Shown here piece by piece: positions 8,497 to 18,060 of a DNA stretch of 64,000 bases. The notes under the pieces are model-generated. The model was not told the DNA's origin. It saw only the letters and a program-made list of their open reading frames with translations, and did no database searches. The stretch is taken from positions 1,788,982-1,852,981 of the forward strand of contig NZ_CP077172.1 in assembly GCF_050231725.1 (NCBI RefSeq), read 5' to 3'. Both the position numbers and the translations under genes were made by a program. How positions within the stretch are numbered: position 1 is the stretch's first letter; each line of letters begins with the position of its first letter. The stretch is from Fusobacterium nucleatum_L. GTDB taxonomy: Bacteria > Fusobacteriota > Fusobacteriia > Fusobacteriales > Fusobacteriaceae.

Positions 8497-9801
8497 TTAT
8501 ACACCTTTTATAAATTTTTTTAAATATTCAAGTGCTCTTTCTGATAATTTTCTATATTTTTCTTTTTTATCTCTTATATTTTCATCTAAACTTCTTATTA
8601 TTCCAAAATTTGCTCCCATAGGTTGAAATTTTTTCTTTTCTTCAGTTATGTAATTAACTATTGCTCCAATTTCTGAAATATCTTCTAAAATAAATTCTTT
8701 TTTATTTTCTAATCTATTAGCTACATTCATTGCAACATATATTCCAGTGGCTATTGCTGTAACATAGCCTTCCCCACCTGTTATTTGTCCTGCAAAATAA
8801 ATATTGTTTCTATTTTTTAATTTTAAAGTTCTATCTAAAAGTTTTGTTGAATTGATAAAAGTATTTCTATGCATTACTCCATATCTAATAAACTCTGCAT
8901 TTTCTAAACCTGGTATCATAGAAAAAACTCTTTTTTGTTCTCCAAATTTTAAATTAGTTTGAAAACCTACGATATTATATAATTTTCCTTCTTTATCATC
9001 TTGTCTTAATTGAACAACTGCATAATCCATTTTATCTGTTCTTGGATTGATAAGTCCTTTTGGTTTTAAGGGTCCAAAAGTCATTGTTTTCTCTCCACTC
9101 ATTGCAATTTTTTCAATAGGCATACAGGCATCAAATAATTTTTCTTTTTCAAAATTCTTAAGTTCAGCTCTTTCAGCTTTTATAAGTTCATTGTAGAACT
9201 TGTAGTATTCTTCCTTATTCATAGGACAGTTTATATACTCCCCGTCGCCTTTTCCATATCTTGATTGAAAATATGCTTTATTCATATCTATGCTTTCAAA
9301 AGTTACAATAGGTGCAGCAGCATCATAGAAATATAAACTTTCTTCACCTGTAATTTCACTTATTTTTTCAAAAAGTTTATCAGAAGTTAAAGGACCACTA
9401 GCAATAATTACAATTTTATCACTAGGAATTTCTATAAATTCTTCTTCTATTATTTCAATATTTTCAGTATTTTTTAAAATTTTAGTAACTTCTTCTGAAA
9501 AGCCATCTCTATCAACTGCCAATGCTTGCCCTGCTGGAACTCTATTTTTGTCAGCTACTTCTATCAGCAATGAACCTAAAATTCTTAATTCTTCTTTCAT
9601 AAGTCCAGAGGCATTTTCTAAACTATCACTCCCTAAAGAATTACTACAAACTAATTCTGAATAGTAATCTTTTGAGTGAGCAGGAGTTTTCTTTTTAGCT
9701 TTCATTTCATATAATTTTACTTTTATACCTCTTTTAGCTAGTTGATAGGCTGCTTCTGAACCTGCAAGTCCAGCTCCTACAACTATAACTTCTTTTTCCA
9801 T
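8497..9801 (-). CDS. trmFO: tRNA (uracil-5-)-methyltransferase TrmFO, folate/FAD-dependent
   Basis: TrmFO makes m5U54 in the tRNA T-loop using methylene-tetrahydrofolate and FADH2. The 434-residue protein starts MEKEVIVVGAGLAGSEAAYQ, with the FAD Rossmann motif at once, and carries the family signatures YSELVCSNSLGSD, FGPLKPKGL and the C-terminal FAGQITGGEGYVTA. A longer frame reaching 9852 is open but reads through a terminator hairpin; the ATG at 9801 has TTGGAGGATAT just upstream and puts the FAD motif at the expected place, so I chose it. It sits between topA and the xerC-like gene. Confidence 0.95.
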   Translation of the reverse strand: MEKEVIVVGAGLAGSEAAYQLAKRGIKVKLYEMKAKKKTPAHSKDYYSELVCSNSLGSDSLENASGLMKEELRILGSLLIEVADKNRVPAGQALAVDRDGFSEEVTKILKNTENIEIIEEEFIEIPSDKIVIIASGPLTSDKLFEKISEITGEESLYFYDAAAPIVTFESIDMNKAYFQSRYGKGDGEYINCPMNKEEYYKFYNELIKAERAELKNFEKEKLFDACMPIEKIAMSGEKTMTFGPLKPKGLINPRTDKMDYAVVQLRQDDKEGKLYNIVGFQTNLKFGEQKRVFSMIPGLENAEFIRYGVMHRNTFINSTKLLDRTLKLKNRNNIYFAGQITGGEGYVTAIATGIYVAMNVANRLENKKEFILEDISEIGAIVNYITEEKKKFQPMGANFGIIRSLDENIRDKKEKYRKLSERALEYLKKFIKGV

Positions 9802-9823
9802 ATATCCTCCAATTATCTTGTCC

Positions 9824-9855
9824 TTAAAAAAATAGGTTGTTAGATATAACAACCC
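9824..9855 (-). terminator. Intrinsic terminator or attenuator between topA and trmFO
   Basis: On the minus strand GGTTGTT and AACAACC (9848-9854 and 9835-9841) form a 7-bp stem with a 6-base loop, followed by TATTTTTTT. It lies 8 bases past the topA stop and only about 20 bases before the trmFO ribosome site, leaving no room for a new promoter, so partial read-through is likely. Confidence 0.7.
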
Positions 9856-9862
9856 TTTTTTA

Positions 9863-12124
9863 CTATTTTTTTTCGATCTTTTTAATATTTTTACATTCAG
9901 GATAGCCAGTACAAGCTAAAAATTTTCCCCATCTCCCATTACCAATTTTAAATGGTCTACCACATTTTTCGCATTTCCCAGCTCTTTTTAATATTTCTTC
10001 TTCTTCTTTTTGAATTTTATCAAATATATCCTTTAAACATAAAATATCATTTTCTATTTTTATTGTATTTTTTTCAATTTTAGTTTTTACTTCTTTTGGA
10101 ATGGTTTTTCTAATATTATCTTCTTTATAGTTTTCACTTTCCAAATATGCTCCAAATCTTCCATATTTTAATAGTAATCTTGAACCATCCTCTAAAATAA
10201 TATCAGTTTTTTGTCCTTCTTTCTTTTTAGCTAATTCCTCTATTTGTTTTTTAACAAATATTTTTCCTTTTTTTATGTCTTCAAGTGGAATATCAATGCC
10301 TTTTAATGAAATATTTTCCTTACTTTCATTATCTTGTGAAGCAAGATATCTTCCGAATCTTCCAATTTTCATTATCATGGCTTTTCCATTTTTTGCAATA
10401 ATATCAGATTCAACCAACTTTTCTAATTCTTCTTCTACAACAGCCTTACATTTTTCTTCATATTTTTGTAATTCAGTATAAAAAACTTTTAAAAGATCTA
10501 TCCAATTTTTATCTCCACTGTCAACTTCATCTAATTCATCTTCTAATTTAGCAGTGAATTTTATATTCATAATATTAGGAAAAAATTTATCAAGTTGAGT
10601 TTTAACTTCATAACCTATTTCTGTTGGAATAAAACTTTTATTTTGTAATTCTACATATTCTCTCTTTTTTAAAGTATCTATTATGCTTGCATAAGTTGAA
10701 GGTCTTCCAATACCTTCTGCTTCAAGAGTTTTTACTAATGATGATTCAGTAAGCCTTGCAGGTGCTTTAGTATAGTCTTCTTTAATATCTAATTTATCAA
10801 GAGTAAACTTATCCCCTTCTTTTATTTCAGGGAAATCTCCTATTGGTAAATCCTCATCTTCTTTAAATACTTTGTAATATCCGTCAAATAATATTTTGTT
10901 TATAGTTCCTCTATATTCAATTTTATCTTTTTCTAATATATATTCAAATTGCTCATACTTCATAGCTGCAAGTTGAGATATTAGAAATCTTTGCCATATT
11001 AAATTATATAGTTTAAATTGGTCTTTATCTAAAAATTCCATTATCCTTTCAGGATTATAGTTAATATCAGTTGGTCTTATTCCTTCATGGGCATCTTGTA
11101 CATTTTTGTTTTCTTTTTTAGTTTTAGGACTTGCTGAACCTAAATATTCTTTACCAAAATTTTTAGTAATGTAATTTCTTGCCATTTCTTTTGCTTCTTC
11201 AGAAATTCTTGTAGAGTCAGTTCTCATATAAGTGATAAGTCCCTTGTGTTCACCTTTAATACTAATACCTTCATATAATTTTTGGGCAACCATCATAGTT
11301 TTACTTGCAGAAAAACCTAAATATGATGATGCTAATTGTTGTAAGGTGCTTGTTTTTAATGGTAAAGGGGGATTTTTAATTTTCTTTGATACCTTAGATG
11401 AAATAACTTCATATTTCATTTTTAAATCTTTTTTCACTCTATCAAGCAATTTTTCATCTTTTAGTTTTTCAATTTTTTTATTATCAACTTTATATAGATT
11501 TAAACTATATTTAGTATCAAAAATCCCTTTTACATCCCAATATTTTTCTGGAACAAAAGCTTTGATTTTATCTTCAAGTTCACATATAATTTTTAAAGCA
11601 ACAGACTGAACTCTACCTGCACTTGTATTTGGTGAAATAAGTTTCCATAAAAAAGGACTTATTTCATAACCTACAAGTCTATCTAAAATTCTTCTAGCTT
11701 GTTGTGAATTTACTCTTGATATATTAATTTTTCTAGGATTTTTTACAGCATCTTTTATAGCTTTCTCAGTAATTTCATGAAATTCTATTCTATTTTTTTC
11801 ATTGTAGTCAAGTTTTAATGTATTAGCAATATGCCAAGCTATTGATTCACCTTCTCTATCAGGATCAGATGCGAGATATATTTTATCAGCTTTTTTAGAA
11901 GCTTCTTTCAATTGTTTTATGACTTCTCCTTTACCTTTAATAGTGTGATAAGATGGTTTAAAATTATCATTTACATCAACACCTATTTTAGTTTTAGGTA
12001 AATCAATTATATGTCCATAAGAAGAAATTACTTTATATGAACTTCCTAAAATTTTTTCTATTGTTTTAGCTTTAGCAGGAGATTCCACTATTACTAATTT
12101 GTTTTTTTCAGATTTTTTAGGCAA
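9863..12124 (-). CDS. topA: DNA topoisomerase I
   Basis: Type IA enzyme that relaxes negative supercoils. The Toprim domain is N-terminal (LVIVESPAKAKTIEKILG and ASDPDREGESIAWH), the catalytic tyrosine lies in GLITYMRTDSTRIS, and the C-terminal region has one four-cysteine zinc finger (CEKCGRPFKIG...CTGYPEC) plus two repeats of the GRFGRYL/GRFGAYL type. About 753 residues, normal for a low-GC bacterium. The frame could begin at a GTG at 12133, but that codon overlaps the ribosome site; GAGGTG followed six bases later by TTG at 12124 is the better start. It has a good promoter overlapping the end of dprA. Confidence 0.95.
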   Translation of the reverse strand: MPKKSEKNKLVIVESPAKAKTIEKILGSSYKVISSYGHIIDLPKTKIGVDVNDNFKPSYHTIKGKGEVIKQLKEASKKADKIYLASDPDREGESIAWHIANTLKLDYNEKNRIEFHEITEKAIKDAVKNPRKINISRVNSQQARRILDRLVGYEISPFLWKLISPNTSAGRVQSVALKIICELEDKIKAFVPEKYWDVKGIFDTKYSLNLYKVDNKKIEKLKDEKLLDRVKKDLKMKYEVISSKVSKKIKNPPLPLKTSTLQQLASSYLGFSASKTMMVAQKLYEGISIKGEHKGLITYMRTDSTRISEEAKEMARNYITKNFGKEYLGSASPKTKKENKNVQDAHEGIRPTDINYNPERIMEFLDKDQFKLYNLIWQRFLISQLAAMKYEQFEYILEKDKIEYRGTINKILFDGYYKVFKEDEDLPIGDFPEIKEGDKFTLDKLDIKEDYTKAPARLTESSLVKTLEAEGIGRPSTYASIIDTLKKREYVELQNKSFIPTEIGYEVKTQLDKFFPNIMNIKFTAKLEDELDEVDSGDKNWIDLLKVFYTELQKYEEKCKAVVEEELEKLVESDIIAKNGKAMIMKIGRFGRYLASQDNESKENISLKGIDIPLEDIKKGKIFVKKQIEELAKKKEGQKTDIILEDGSRLLLKYGRFGAYLESENYKEDNIRKTIPKEVKTKIEKNTIKIENDILCLKDIFDKIQKEEEEILKRAGKCEKCGRPFKIGNGRWGKFLACTGYPECKNIKKIEKK

Positions 12125-12164
12125 CTTTAACACCTCTTATTCTTAATTAATAGTTTTCCAGTGA

Positions 12165-12193
12165 ATTATAACAATTAATTATATTATTTACAA
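12165..12193 (-). promoter_or_regulatory. topA promoter
   Basis: On the minus strand: -35 TTGTAA (12188-12193, overlapping the dprA stop codon), a 17-base spacer, and -10 TATAAT (12165-12170), also preceded by TG as an extended -10. Confidence 0.6.
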
Positions 12194-13042
12194 GATTTTT
12201 TTATATCTTCCACCAGCTATACTTTTTATAATTCCCATTATTTCCAATGTCATTAATTCTGCAAGTATTTCTGTTTGTTCAATTTGAGTTTCTATGAGAA
12301 TGGTATCAAGATTTTTTTCAGATGAAAGGCTATTTAAAATAAGAATTTGATTTTTTGTATATTTATTATTTTCGTTTTTTTCTTTTATTTCCCATGAATA
12401 ATCTTCTAAGAGTTCATTAATATTTGAAAGTGATTTAGCTTTTGAATCCCTTATAAGATTATTACAACCTTTTGAATATTCAGAAAAAACATCACCTGGA
12501 ACTGCATAGACATCTCTATTAAACTCTAAGGCTAAATCAGCAGTAATTAAACTTCCACCTCTATCTTTACTTTCAACTACGATTGTTCCTCTTGAAAGTC
12601 CAGCAATAATTCTATTTCTTTGAGGAAAATTAGATTTAAAAGGTTTAACTCCTGCTTCATACTCACTTATAATTAATCCATTTTCTTCTATTTCTCTATA
12701 TAAACTTAAATTAGAAGCAGGATAAACTATATCAAGCCCTGAGGCTATGACAGCTATTGTTTTACCACCTGTTAATAATGAGGTTTTATGAGCTATACTA
12801 TCAATTCCTTTTGCAAAACCACTAACTATTGTTATATTAGCATTAGTCATTCTTTTTACCATGTATTCACAACACAATTTTCCATAAGAACTTGGATTTC
12901 TTGTCCCCACAACTGCAATTATTTTTTCTTCTTTTAATAAATCTAAATTTCCTTTGTAATATAACTTAGAAGGTGGATTAGAAATTTCTTTTAAACATTG
13001 AGGATAAACATCATCTTCTATTGTAAAATAATTGTATTTCAT
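12188..13042 (-). CDS. dprA: DNA processing protein DprA (Smf)
   Basis: DprA binds incoming single-stranded DNA and loads RecA during natural transformation. The 284-residue protein has the extended Rossmann core with VVGTRNPSSYGK, SGFAKGIDSIAHK and FPQRNRIIAGLSRGTIVVE, and a C-terminal winged-helix-like segment (about 215-284). There is no clear N-terminal SAM domain. The frame opens with TTG at 13054, but the ATG at 13042, preceded by GGGTGAG, gives a normal N-terminus and is preferred. It precedes topA, as in Bacillus. Confidence 0.93.
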   Translation of the reverse strand: MKYNYFTIEDDVYPQCLKEISNPPSKLYYKGNLDLLKEEKIIAVVGTRNPSSYGKLCCEYMVKRMTNANITIVSGFAKGIDSIAHKTSLLTGGKTIAVIASGLDIVYPASNLSLYREIEENGLIISEYEAGVKPFKSNFPQRNRIIAGLSRGTIVVESKDRGGSLITADLALEFNRDVYAVPGDVFSEYSKGCNNLIRDSKAKSLSNINELLEDYSWEIKEKNENNKYTKNQILILNSLSSEKNLDTILIETQIEQTEILAELMTLEIMGIIKSIAGGRYKKIL

Positions 13043-13063
13043 AATCTCACCCAACCTTTTTTA

Positions 13064-13819
13064 TTAATCAATTTTATTTTTTAATATATTACTAGCTAAG
13101 GTTCTTAGTATTTTAGAATTTTTATACTTAGCTAAACCCTGATTAGCAGTATTATAGGCTTCTTTATTTTTTCCAATTTTAAAGTACACATCAGCTAAAG
13201 CTAGATACCCATCATGTGCTCCTGTTTTTGAAATATATATTTTTAAATCATTAATAGCACTATCATAATTATCTAAGTTTCTGTTTGCTAAAGCTCTTCC
13301 TAAATAAGCTTCTGCAAAGTCTGAGTTCATTGAAATTGCTTGAGTATATTTTTCTATTGCTTTTTCATTTTGTCCCATGAATCTATATGTAGTAGCTGCT
13401 CCAAAAACATTTTTGATATCTTTGTTATCTTTCAAAAAAATTTTATTAGCTCTATTATAATTATTAAGTAGAACATACTCATTAGCTAAATAAAAAATTC
13501 TATCACTATCATAAGAATACATTTCTAGGTAAGCATCTAATTCTTGTTCATATCTTGTATTTAATTGTCCTATTGAACCATGAGAGATAGTTTTCATTTG
13601 TTCATCTAATTGTATTAAAATTTCAGGCCTATACTCATAAAATCCACCATTAGTTTTTTGTTTTTCAGGATTTTCTAAAGTTTCTCCTCCATCATCAGAG
13701 GGATTATTTTGACTAATTGTATCAACATTTATATCAGTACGAATTTCTCTAATTGTATCATTTTCAGAAAGACTTATTACTGATGTCAGTATAAATAAGC
13801 TAATTGCCAGTTTTTTCAT
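13064..13819 (-). CDS. Exported tetratricopeptide-repeat protein
   Basis: A 251-residue protein with an N-terminal signal sequence (MKKLAISLFILTSVISLSEN) and, from about residue 95 to the end, four or so TPR motifs (for example YRFMGQNEKAIEKYTQAISM, AEAYLGRALANRNLDNYDSA, YLALADVYFKIGKNKEAYNT). TPRs are protein-interaction scaffolds, so it probably acts in the periplasm. No lipobox cysteine is seen. Its start lies 20 bases inside the end of xseA, so the two are co-transcribed and probably coupled. The partner is unknown. Confidence 0.75.
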   Translation of the reverse strand: MKKLAISLFILTSVISLSENDTIREIRTDINVDTISQNNPSDDGGETLENPEKQKTNGGFYEYRPEILIQLDEQMKTISHGSIGQLNTRYEQELDAYLEMYSYDSDRIFYLANEYVLLNNYNRANKIFLKDNKDIKNVFGAATTYRFMGQNEKAIEKYTQAISMNSDFAEAYLGRALANRNLDNYDSAINDLKIYISKTGAHDGYLALADVYFKIGKNKEAYNTANQGLAKYKNSKILRTLASNILKNKID

Positions 13820-15014
13820 AAATTTTCTCCTTAACTATACTTATAATTTTTCCATCTTTTAATATAGTTATCATTTCATCATTGATTTCTATATCATCTA
13901 AAATATCTATTCTTTTATTTTTTATTTGACTTACAGTATAACCTCTTTTAAGTGTATTTATAGGGTTCAAAACTGAAATTTTGTCTATTTTATTTTCAAA
14001 AATATTTCTTTTTTGCTGAATAAAGTTTTCTATAGCTTCTTTTAAATGTATTTCTTTTTCAACTATGCATTCTCTTAAATTATTAATTGTATTTGGAAAG
14101 TTTTTAAGATGATAATTATCTGCTCTTATCAATAATTCTTTTTTCATAGAATCAACATAGGATTTAAGTAACTTGGTTATATAAATTTCCCTAACTTTTA
14201 AATCTTCCAATAAAGTATTTTTTTCTGGAACAGAAAGCTCTATTGCTTGAGTAGGCGTTGCTGCTCTTTTATCTGCTGTTAAATCAGATAATAAAAAATC
14301 TATTTCGTGTCCTACTGCTGATATTATAGGTTTTTTTGAATTAAAGAATGCCATTGCAACGTCTTCATCATTAAATGCCCATAAATCTTCTATACTTCCT
14401 CCACCTCTACCTGCAATAATAAAATCTATTTCATCAATTTTATTTAATGTTTCAATACCTTTTATAATTTCTTGTTCTGCACCAATACCTTGTACTTTTG
14501 CAGGATAAATATAAATATTTATTGAGTTAAATCTTTTTCTTGTTGTTTTTATAATATCTTGAAGGGCAGCTCCTGTTAAAGCTGTAACAACTCCAATATT
14601 TTTAGGAAATTTAGGTAAATCTTTTTTATGTTCTTCATCAAAATATCCAAGTTCTGCTAACTTTTCTTTAACTTTTTCAAGTTTAGCATAAAGGCTACCT
14701 AAGGCATTTTGCTTTTCTATATATCTAGCTAATACTTGAAAGTCACCTTTAGCTTCATAGAAACCTACATCTCCAAATAATTTTACTAAATCTCCTTCTT
14801 TTAAATCTTCTGGGATTCTTTTTAATTTGTAATTAAAAGCTACACATTTTATCTGTGATTTACTATCTTTTATTGAAAAATATAAATGCCCACTTTTATA
14901 ATAAGTTATATTTGAAATTTCACCTTCAATAAAAAATTCTTGAAAATCATCAATATCATCTATATAGCTCTTTACCATTCTGTTAAATTCTGATACTGAA
15001 TATATTTTTTCCAC
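13800..15014 (-). CDS. xseA: Exodeoxyribonuclease VII large subunit
   Basis: XseA is the catalytic chain of a single-strand-specific exonuclease that works with several copies of the small XseB chain. The 404-residue protein has the N-terminal OB fold (GHLYFSIKDSKSQIKCVAF), the nuclease core with GRGGGSIEDLWAFNDE around residue 200 and RAATPTQAIEL, and a long coiled helical C-terminal half. It starts with GTG at 15014 preceded by GGGAG seven bases away. No xseB gene was seen next to it. It heads the minus-strand cluster. Confidence 0.94.
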   Translation of the reverse strand: MEKIYSVSEFNRMVKSYIDDIDDFQEFFIEGEISNITYYKSGHLYFSIKDSKSQIKCVAFNYKLKRIPEDLKEGDLVKLFGDVGFYEAKGDFQVLARYIEKQNALGSLYAKLEKVKEKLAELGYFDEEHKKDLPKFPKNIGVVTALTGAALQDIIKTTRKRFNSINIYIYPAKVQGIGAEQEIIKGIETLNKIDEIDFIIAGRGGGSIEDLWAFNDEDVAMAFFNSKKPIISAVGHEIDFLLSDLTADKRAATPTQAIELSVPEKNTLLEDLKVREIYITKLLKSYVDSMKKELLIRADNYHLKNFPNTINNLRECIVEKEIHLKEAIENFIQQKRNIFENKIDKISVLNPINTLKRGYTVSQIKNKRIDILDDIEINDEMITILKDGKIISIVKEKIYEKTGN

Positions 15015-15044
15015 TTCATATCTCCCACTATTCTTGTTAAGGAT

Positions 15045-15053
15045 ATTATAGCA
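15045..15053 (-). promoter_or_regulatory. Extended -10 promoter of the xseA cluster
   Basis: On the minus strand TGCTATAAT is an ideal extended -10 about 30 bases before the xseA GTG. No good -35 is visible. The same TGCTATAAT core recurs before pssA, the VOC gene and the Imm26-like gene. Confidence 0.6.
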
Positions 15054-15164
15054 TTAAATTGAAAAATTTATAATAAAAAATAATAAAAACTGATGGTAAA
15101 TAATATTTTTAGAACTTTTCTTAGAGTGATAGAGAATTTAACAAGATTAAAAATAAAAAAATAT

Positions 15165-15194
15165 TTGTTATTTATTTATATAGTATTGTATAAT
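15165..15194 (+). promoter_or_regulatory. Promoter of the 15.2-kb hydrolase gene
   Basis: -35 TTGTTA (15165-15170), an 18-base spacer, and -10 TATAAT (15189-15194), followed by an AGGAGG ribosome site before the ATG at 15241. Confidence 0.6.
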
Positions 15195-15240
15195 AACAAA
15201 GTATGTTAAAATTATATTATTTTTTATAGGAGGACTAATT

Positions 15241-16023
15241 ATGAAGTTTTCATTTCAAGAAAAAGGAATTGGAGAAACAATTGTTTTAATTCATTCATAT
15301 TTATGGGATAGTGAAATGTGGAGAGAGCAAATAGACTTATTAAGTAAAAAATATCATTGTCTTGCCATTGATTTACCAAGTCATGGAAAAGAAAATTTTG
15401 ATTTGAAAAAAGGATATTCACTAGGTGATTTAGCAAAAGATGTTGTTGATTTTATTGATGAAAAAGGTATTAAAGAATTTCATTACATTGGACTTTCTGT
15501 TGGGGGAATGTTAGCACCGTATTTATATGAATTAAAAAAAGACAGTATGAAGTCAATAATTATGATGGATAGCTATTCAGGAGAGGAAGGAATAGAAAAA
15601 CACACTTTATATTTTAAATTATTAGACATGATAGAAGAATATCAAACTATACCTCAAGCTATGGCAGTTCAAATAGCAAATATGTTTTTATCTAAAAATA
15701 ACTGTAATATTGAAAATCAAAATTATTCAAATTTTTTAAATAGATTACAAAATTTTGAAAAAGATATTCTTAAAAATATAGTAATCTTAGGAAGGGCGAT
15801 ATTTGGGAGAGATAATAAACTTGATATTATACCAAAAATAAGTTGTCCTCTATATTTTTTAGTTGGAGATAAAGATGAACCAAGACCACCAAAGGAAAGT
15901 TTAGAAATGAATAAATTAAATAAAAATTCAAAATATATTGTTATAGAAAATGCAGGGCATATTTCTAATTTAGATAATTCTAAATTTGTAAATAAAATAT
16001 TTTCAGAAATTTTTAAATTATAG
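15241..16023 (+). CDS. Alpha/beta hydrolase
   Basis: A 260-residue cytoplasmic hydrolase with an intact triad: the nucleophile elbow GLSVGG (around residue 88-93), an acid loop at LVGDKDEPRPP and the histidine in NAGHISN (around 239). The N-terminal LIHSYLWDSEMWREQ supplies the oxyanion loop. It resembles the 3-oxoadipate enol-lactonase/menaquinone-type small hydrolases, but the substrate cannot be read from sequence. It is expressed divergently from xseA from its own promoter; the membrane protein gene follows after 23 bases. Confidence 0.8.
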   Translation: MKFSFQEKGIGETIVLIHSYLWDSEMWREQIDLLSKKYHCLAIDLPSHGKENFDLKKGYSLGDLAKDVVDFIDEKGIKEFHYIGLSVGGMLAPYLYELKKDSMKSIIMMDSYSGEEGIEKHTLYFKLLDMIEEYQTIPQAMAVQIANMFLSKNNCNIENQNYSNFLNRLQNFEKDILKNIVILGRAIFGRDNKLDIIPKISCPLYFLVGDKDEPRPPKESLEMNKLNKNSKYIVIENAGHISNLDNSKFVNKIFSEIFKL

Positions 16024-16046
16024 TTATTAAAAGTTAGGTGTTTTAA

Positions 16047-16595
16047 ATGCTATATAATGTCAATTTATTAGGCTTTTTAGTTATTACAGTTTCATTTTTA
16101 TTTGGAATAAAATTACCAGATTGGGATTTTAAATTAAAACTTAGGCACAGGAGTATTTTGACTCACAGTCCTTTTATTACAATAATTTTTATATCTCTTT
16201 ATGAAACGAATACAAGTTATTTTTTTAAGTATTTTATAGTTGGATTTTCTACTGCAATAGCGATACATCTTCTTTTTGATTTATTTCCAAAAAAATGGCA
16301 TGGAGGAGCTTTATTAAAAATACCTTTCAATGATATAAGTTGTTCTAAAGAAACAACAAAAACTTTTTTTATTCTAACAATTATAGTAAGTATATTTTTG
16401 GCAATATTTTATATGACTGAAATACAAGAATATTATTTTGTTTTACTTTATTCTGTTATTACATTTATAAAAAAAAGAAAGTTTGAAAATTCTTTTATAA
16501 AACCAGTATTTATTTTCACTTTCTTATATGTATTTTTAGGAAGTATTAAATTTGAAAATTTATTAAATTTAATAAAACAAATGGCAGTTCATTGA
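16047..16595 (+). CDS. YdjM-family (PF04307-like) membrane protein
   Basis: A 182-residue integral membrane protein with about five hydrophobic segments. The pattern LPDWDFKLKLRHRSILTHSPF followed at residue ~74 by HLLFDLFP matches the D-x-D ... H-R-x-x-T-H-S ... H-x-x-x-D layout of the YdjM/LexA-regulated membrane 'metal-dependent hydrolase' family. The conserved acidic and histidine residues suggest a metal site in the membrane. True activity is unproven for the family. It probably forms an operon with the preceding hydrolase and converges on trkH. Confidence 0.65.
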   Translation: MLYNVNLLGFLVITVSFLFGIKLPDWDFKLKLRHRSILTHSPFITIIFISLYETNTSYFFKYFIVGFSTAIAIHLLFDLFPKKWHGGALLKIPFNDISCSKETTKTFFILTIIVSIFLAIFYMTEIQEYYFVLLYSVITFIKKRKFENSFIKPVFIFTFLYVFLGSIKFENLLNLIKQMAVH

Positions 16596-16606
16596 ACTAC
16601 CTTATT

Positions 16607-18058
16607 TTAATCTCTTTTTTTGTAAATTCTAGGAGAAACTAATATTAAAAGTGGAATTATTTCTAGACGTCCTAACAACATTCCAAATGATAAAATAACT
16701 TTTGTAAATGCTGAATAGGCTGAAAAGTTTGATGTAGGACCAACAGCATCAAGTCCTGGTCCAATATTATTAAAAGTAGCTAATACAGCACTTAATGCGG
16801 TTATAAATGTATCCGATTCCCAGGCAGTAATCAATAATAACAAGAAAAGTGTAAAAGAATAAAGTGCAAAGTAACTATCTACACCTTCAAGCATGGCTTT
16901 ATCTAATGTTTTTCCTTCAAGTTGTATATTCAAAACTTTATTAGGATGTCCAACTTTTCTAAATTCTTTGACAACTTTTTTAATTAATATAATAACTCTA
17001 GAAACTTTAAAACCACCTGCTGTTGAACCTGCACAGCCACCACAAAACATTAGAAATAAAATAATAGTTTTGGAGAAAGTTGGCCATTTATTAAAGTCTG
17101 CAGTTGAGTATCCAGTTGTTGTAATAACAGAAGATACAGTAAAAAATACATCCCTTATCATTCTTGAAATAGAAGAATAGATAGGATAGATATTTATACA
17201 AATAAGTATTGTTGCCACAAAGACTATTCCTAGATAATATTTTGCTTCTTCACTCTTAAAGACTTGTCTTATATTACCTAAAATTAAAAGATAGAATAAG
17301 TTAAAGTTAAGTCCAAAGACTAGCATTCCAATAGAAGTAACATAATCTATATAAGCACTATTATAAAAACCTATACTTGCATTTTTAGAACTAAAACCAC
17401 CAGTACCAGCTGTACCAAATGCATGAATACAAGCATCAAAAAATGACATTCCACCAGCTAATAATAAAAGTATCATTATAACAGTCATAACAAGATATAT
17501 TACATATAAAATCCTTGAATTATAAGTCATTTTAGCAACAAGTTTTCCAACTGTTGGCCCTGGAACTTCTGCTCTCATAATATGTAATGCTTGATTGTTT
17601 CCCTTTGGAAGTATAGCTAGTACTAAAACTAAGACCCCCATACCACCAACCACATGAGTGAGACTTCTCCAAAATAATATTGATTTATGCAAATTCTCAA
17701 CTTCTGAAAGTATACTAGCACCTGTTGTAGTAAAACCACTTACACTTTCAAAAAAAGCATCCACTATATTAGGAATAGATCCACTGATAGTAAAAGGTAG
17801 TGCTCCAAAAAATGATACAAGTAACCAGGATAGAGAAACAATGACTAATCCTTCTTTTGAAAAAAAAGATTGGTTTTCAGGACTTTTGCCTGATAAAAGA
17901 TAACTTAATATACATAAAATAATTATTGGGATAATATAGGCCATTGAAAGTTTAAATCCTTCCCTATAGTAAATACTTACTGCAAGTGGGAAGAGAAATA
18001 AAAATATCATTAATTTAAATAAATTTGATATAACATAAGATATAATTTTGGTATTCAT
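16607..18058 (-). CDS. trkH: TrkH-type potassium uptake channel subunit
   Basis: A 483-residue polytopic protein of the Trk/Ktr/HKT superfamily that imports K+ together with a cytoplasmic TrkA/KtrA regulator. The four selectivity-filter loops can be followed: SGFTTTGASIL (around 109), FGTAGTGGFSS (around 214), ITTTGYSTADF (around 318) and ATFNNIGPGLDAVG (around 436). Length and loop spacing fit TrkH rather than the shorter KtrB. No trkA gene is adjacent in the window. The glycosyltransferase gene ends 2 bases upstream of its start, so they share a transcript. Confidence 0.9.
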   Translation of the reverse strand: MNTKIISYVISNLFKLMIFLFLFPLAVSIYYREGFKLSMAYIIPIIILCILSYLLSGKSPENQSFFSKEGLVIVSLSWLLVSFFGALPFTISGSIPNIVDAFFESVSGFTTTGASILSEVENLHKSILFWRSLTHVVGGMGVLVLVLAILPKGNNQALHIMRAEVPGPTVGKLVAKMTYNSRILYVIYLVMTVIMILLLLAGGMSFFDACIHAFGTAGTGGFSSKNASIGFYNSAYIDYVTSIGMLVFGLNFNLFYLLILGNIRQVFKSEEAKYYLGIVFVATILICINIYPIYSSISRMIRDVFFTVSSVITTTGYSTADFNKWPTFSKTIILFLMFCGGCAGSTAGGFKVSRVIILIKKVVKEFRKVGHPNKVLNIQLEGKTLDKAMLEGVDSYFALYSFTLFLLLLITAWESDTFITALSAVLATFNNIGPGLDAVGPTSNFSAYSAFTKVILSFGMLLGRLEIIPLLILVSPRIYKKRD

Positions 18059-18060
18059 CT

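Noticed and set aside
9802..9852. A 17-residue N-terminal extension of TrmFO
   Set aside because: It would be encoded by the topA terminator hairpin, lacks a ribosome site, and the FAD motif begins right after the internal ATG.
15239..15436. A 65-residue minus-strand frame opposite the 15.2-kb hydrolase
   Set aside because: It lies wholly antisense to a clear hydrolase gene and has no family or ribosome-site support.
16572..16592. AGTTCA/TGAACT inverted repeat at the end of the YdjM-like gene
   Set aside because: The loop is too short for a stable hairpin and no T tract follows at once, so it is not called a terminator.
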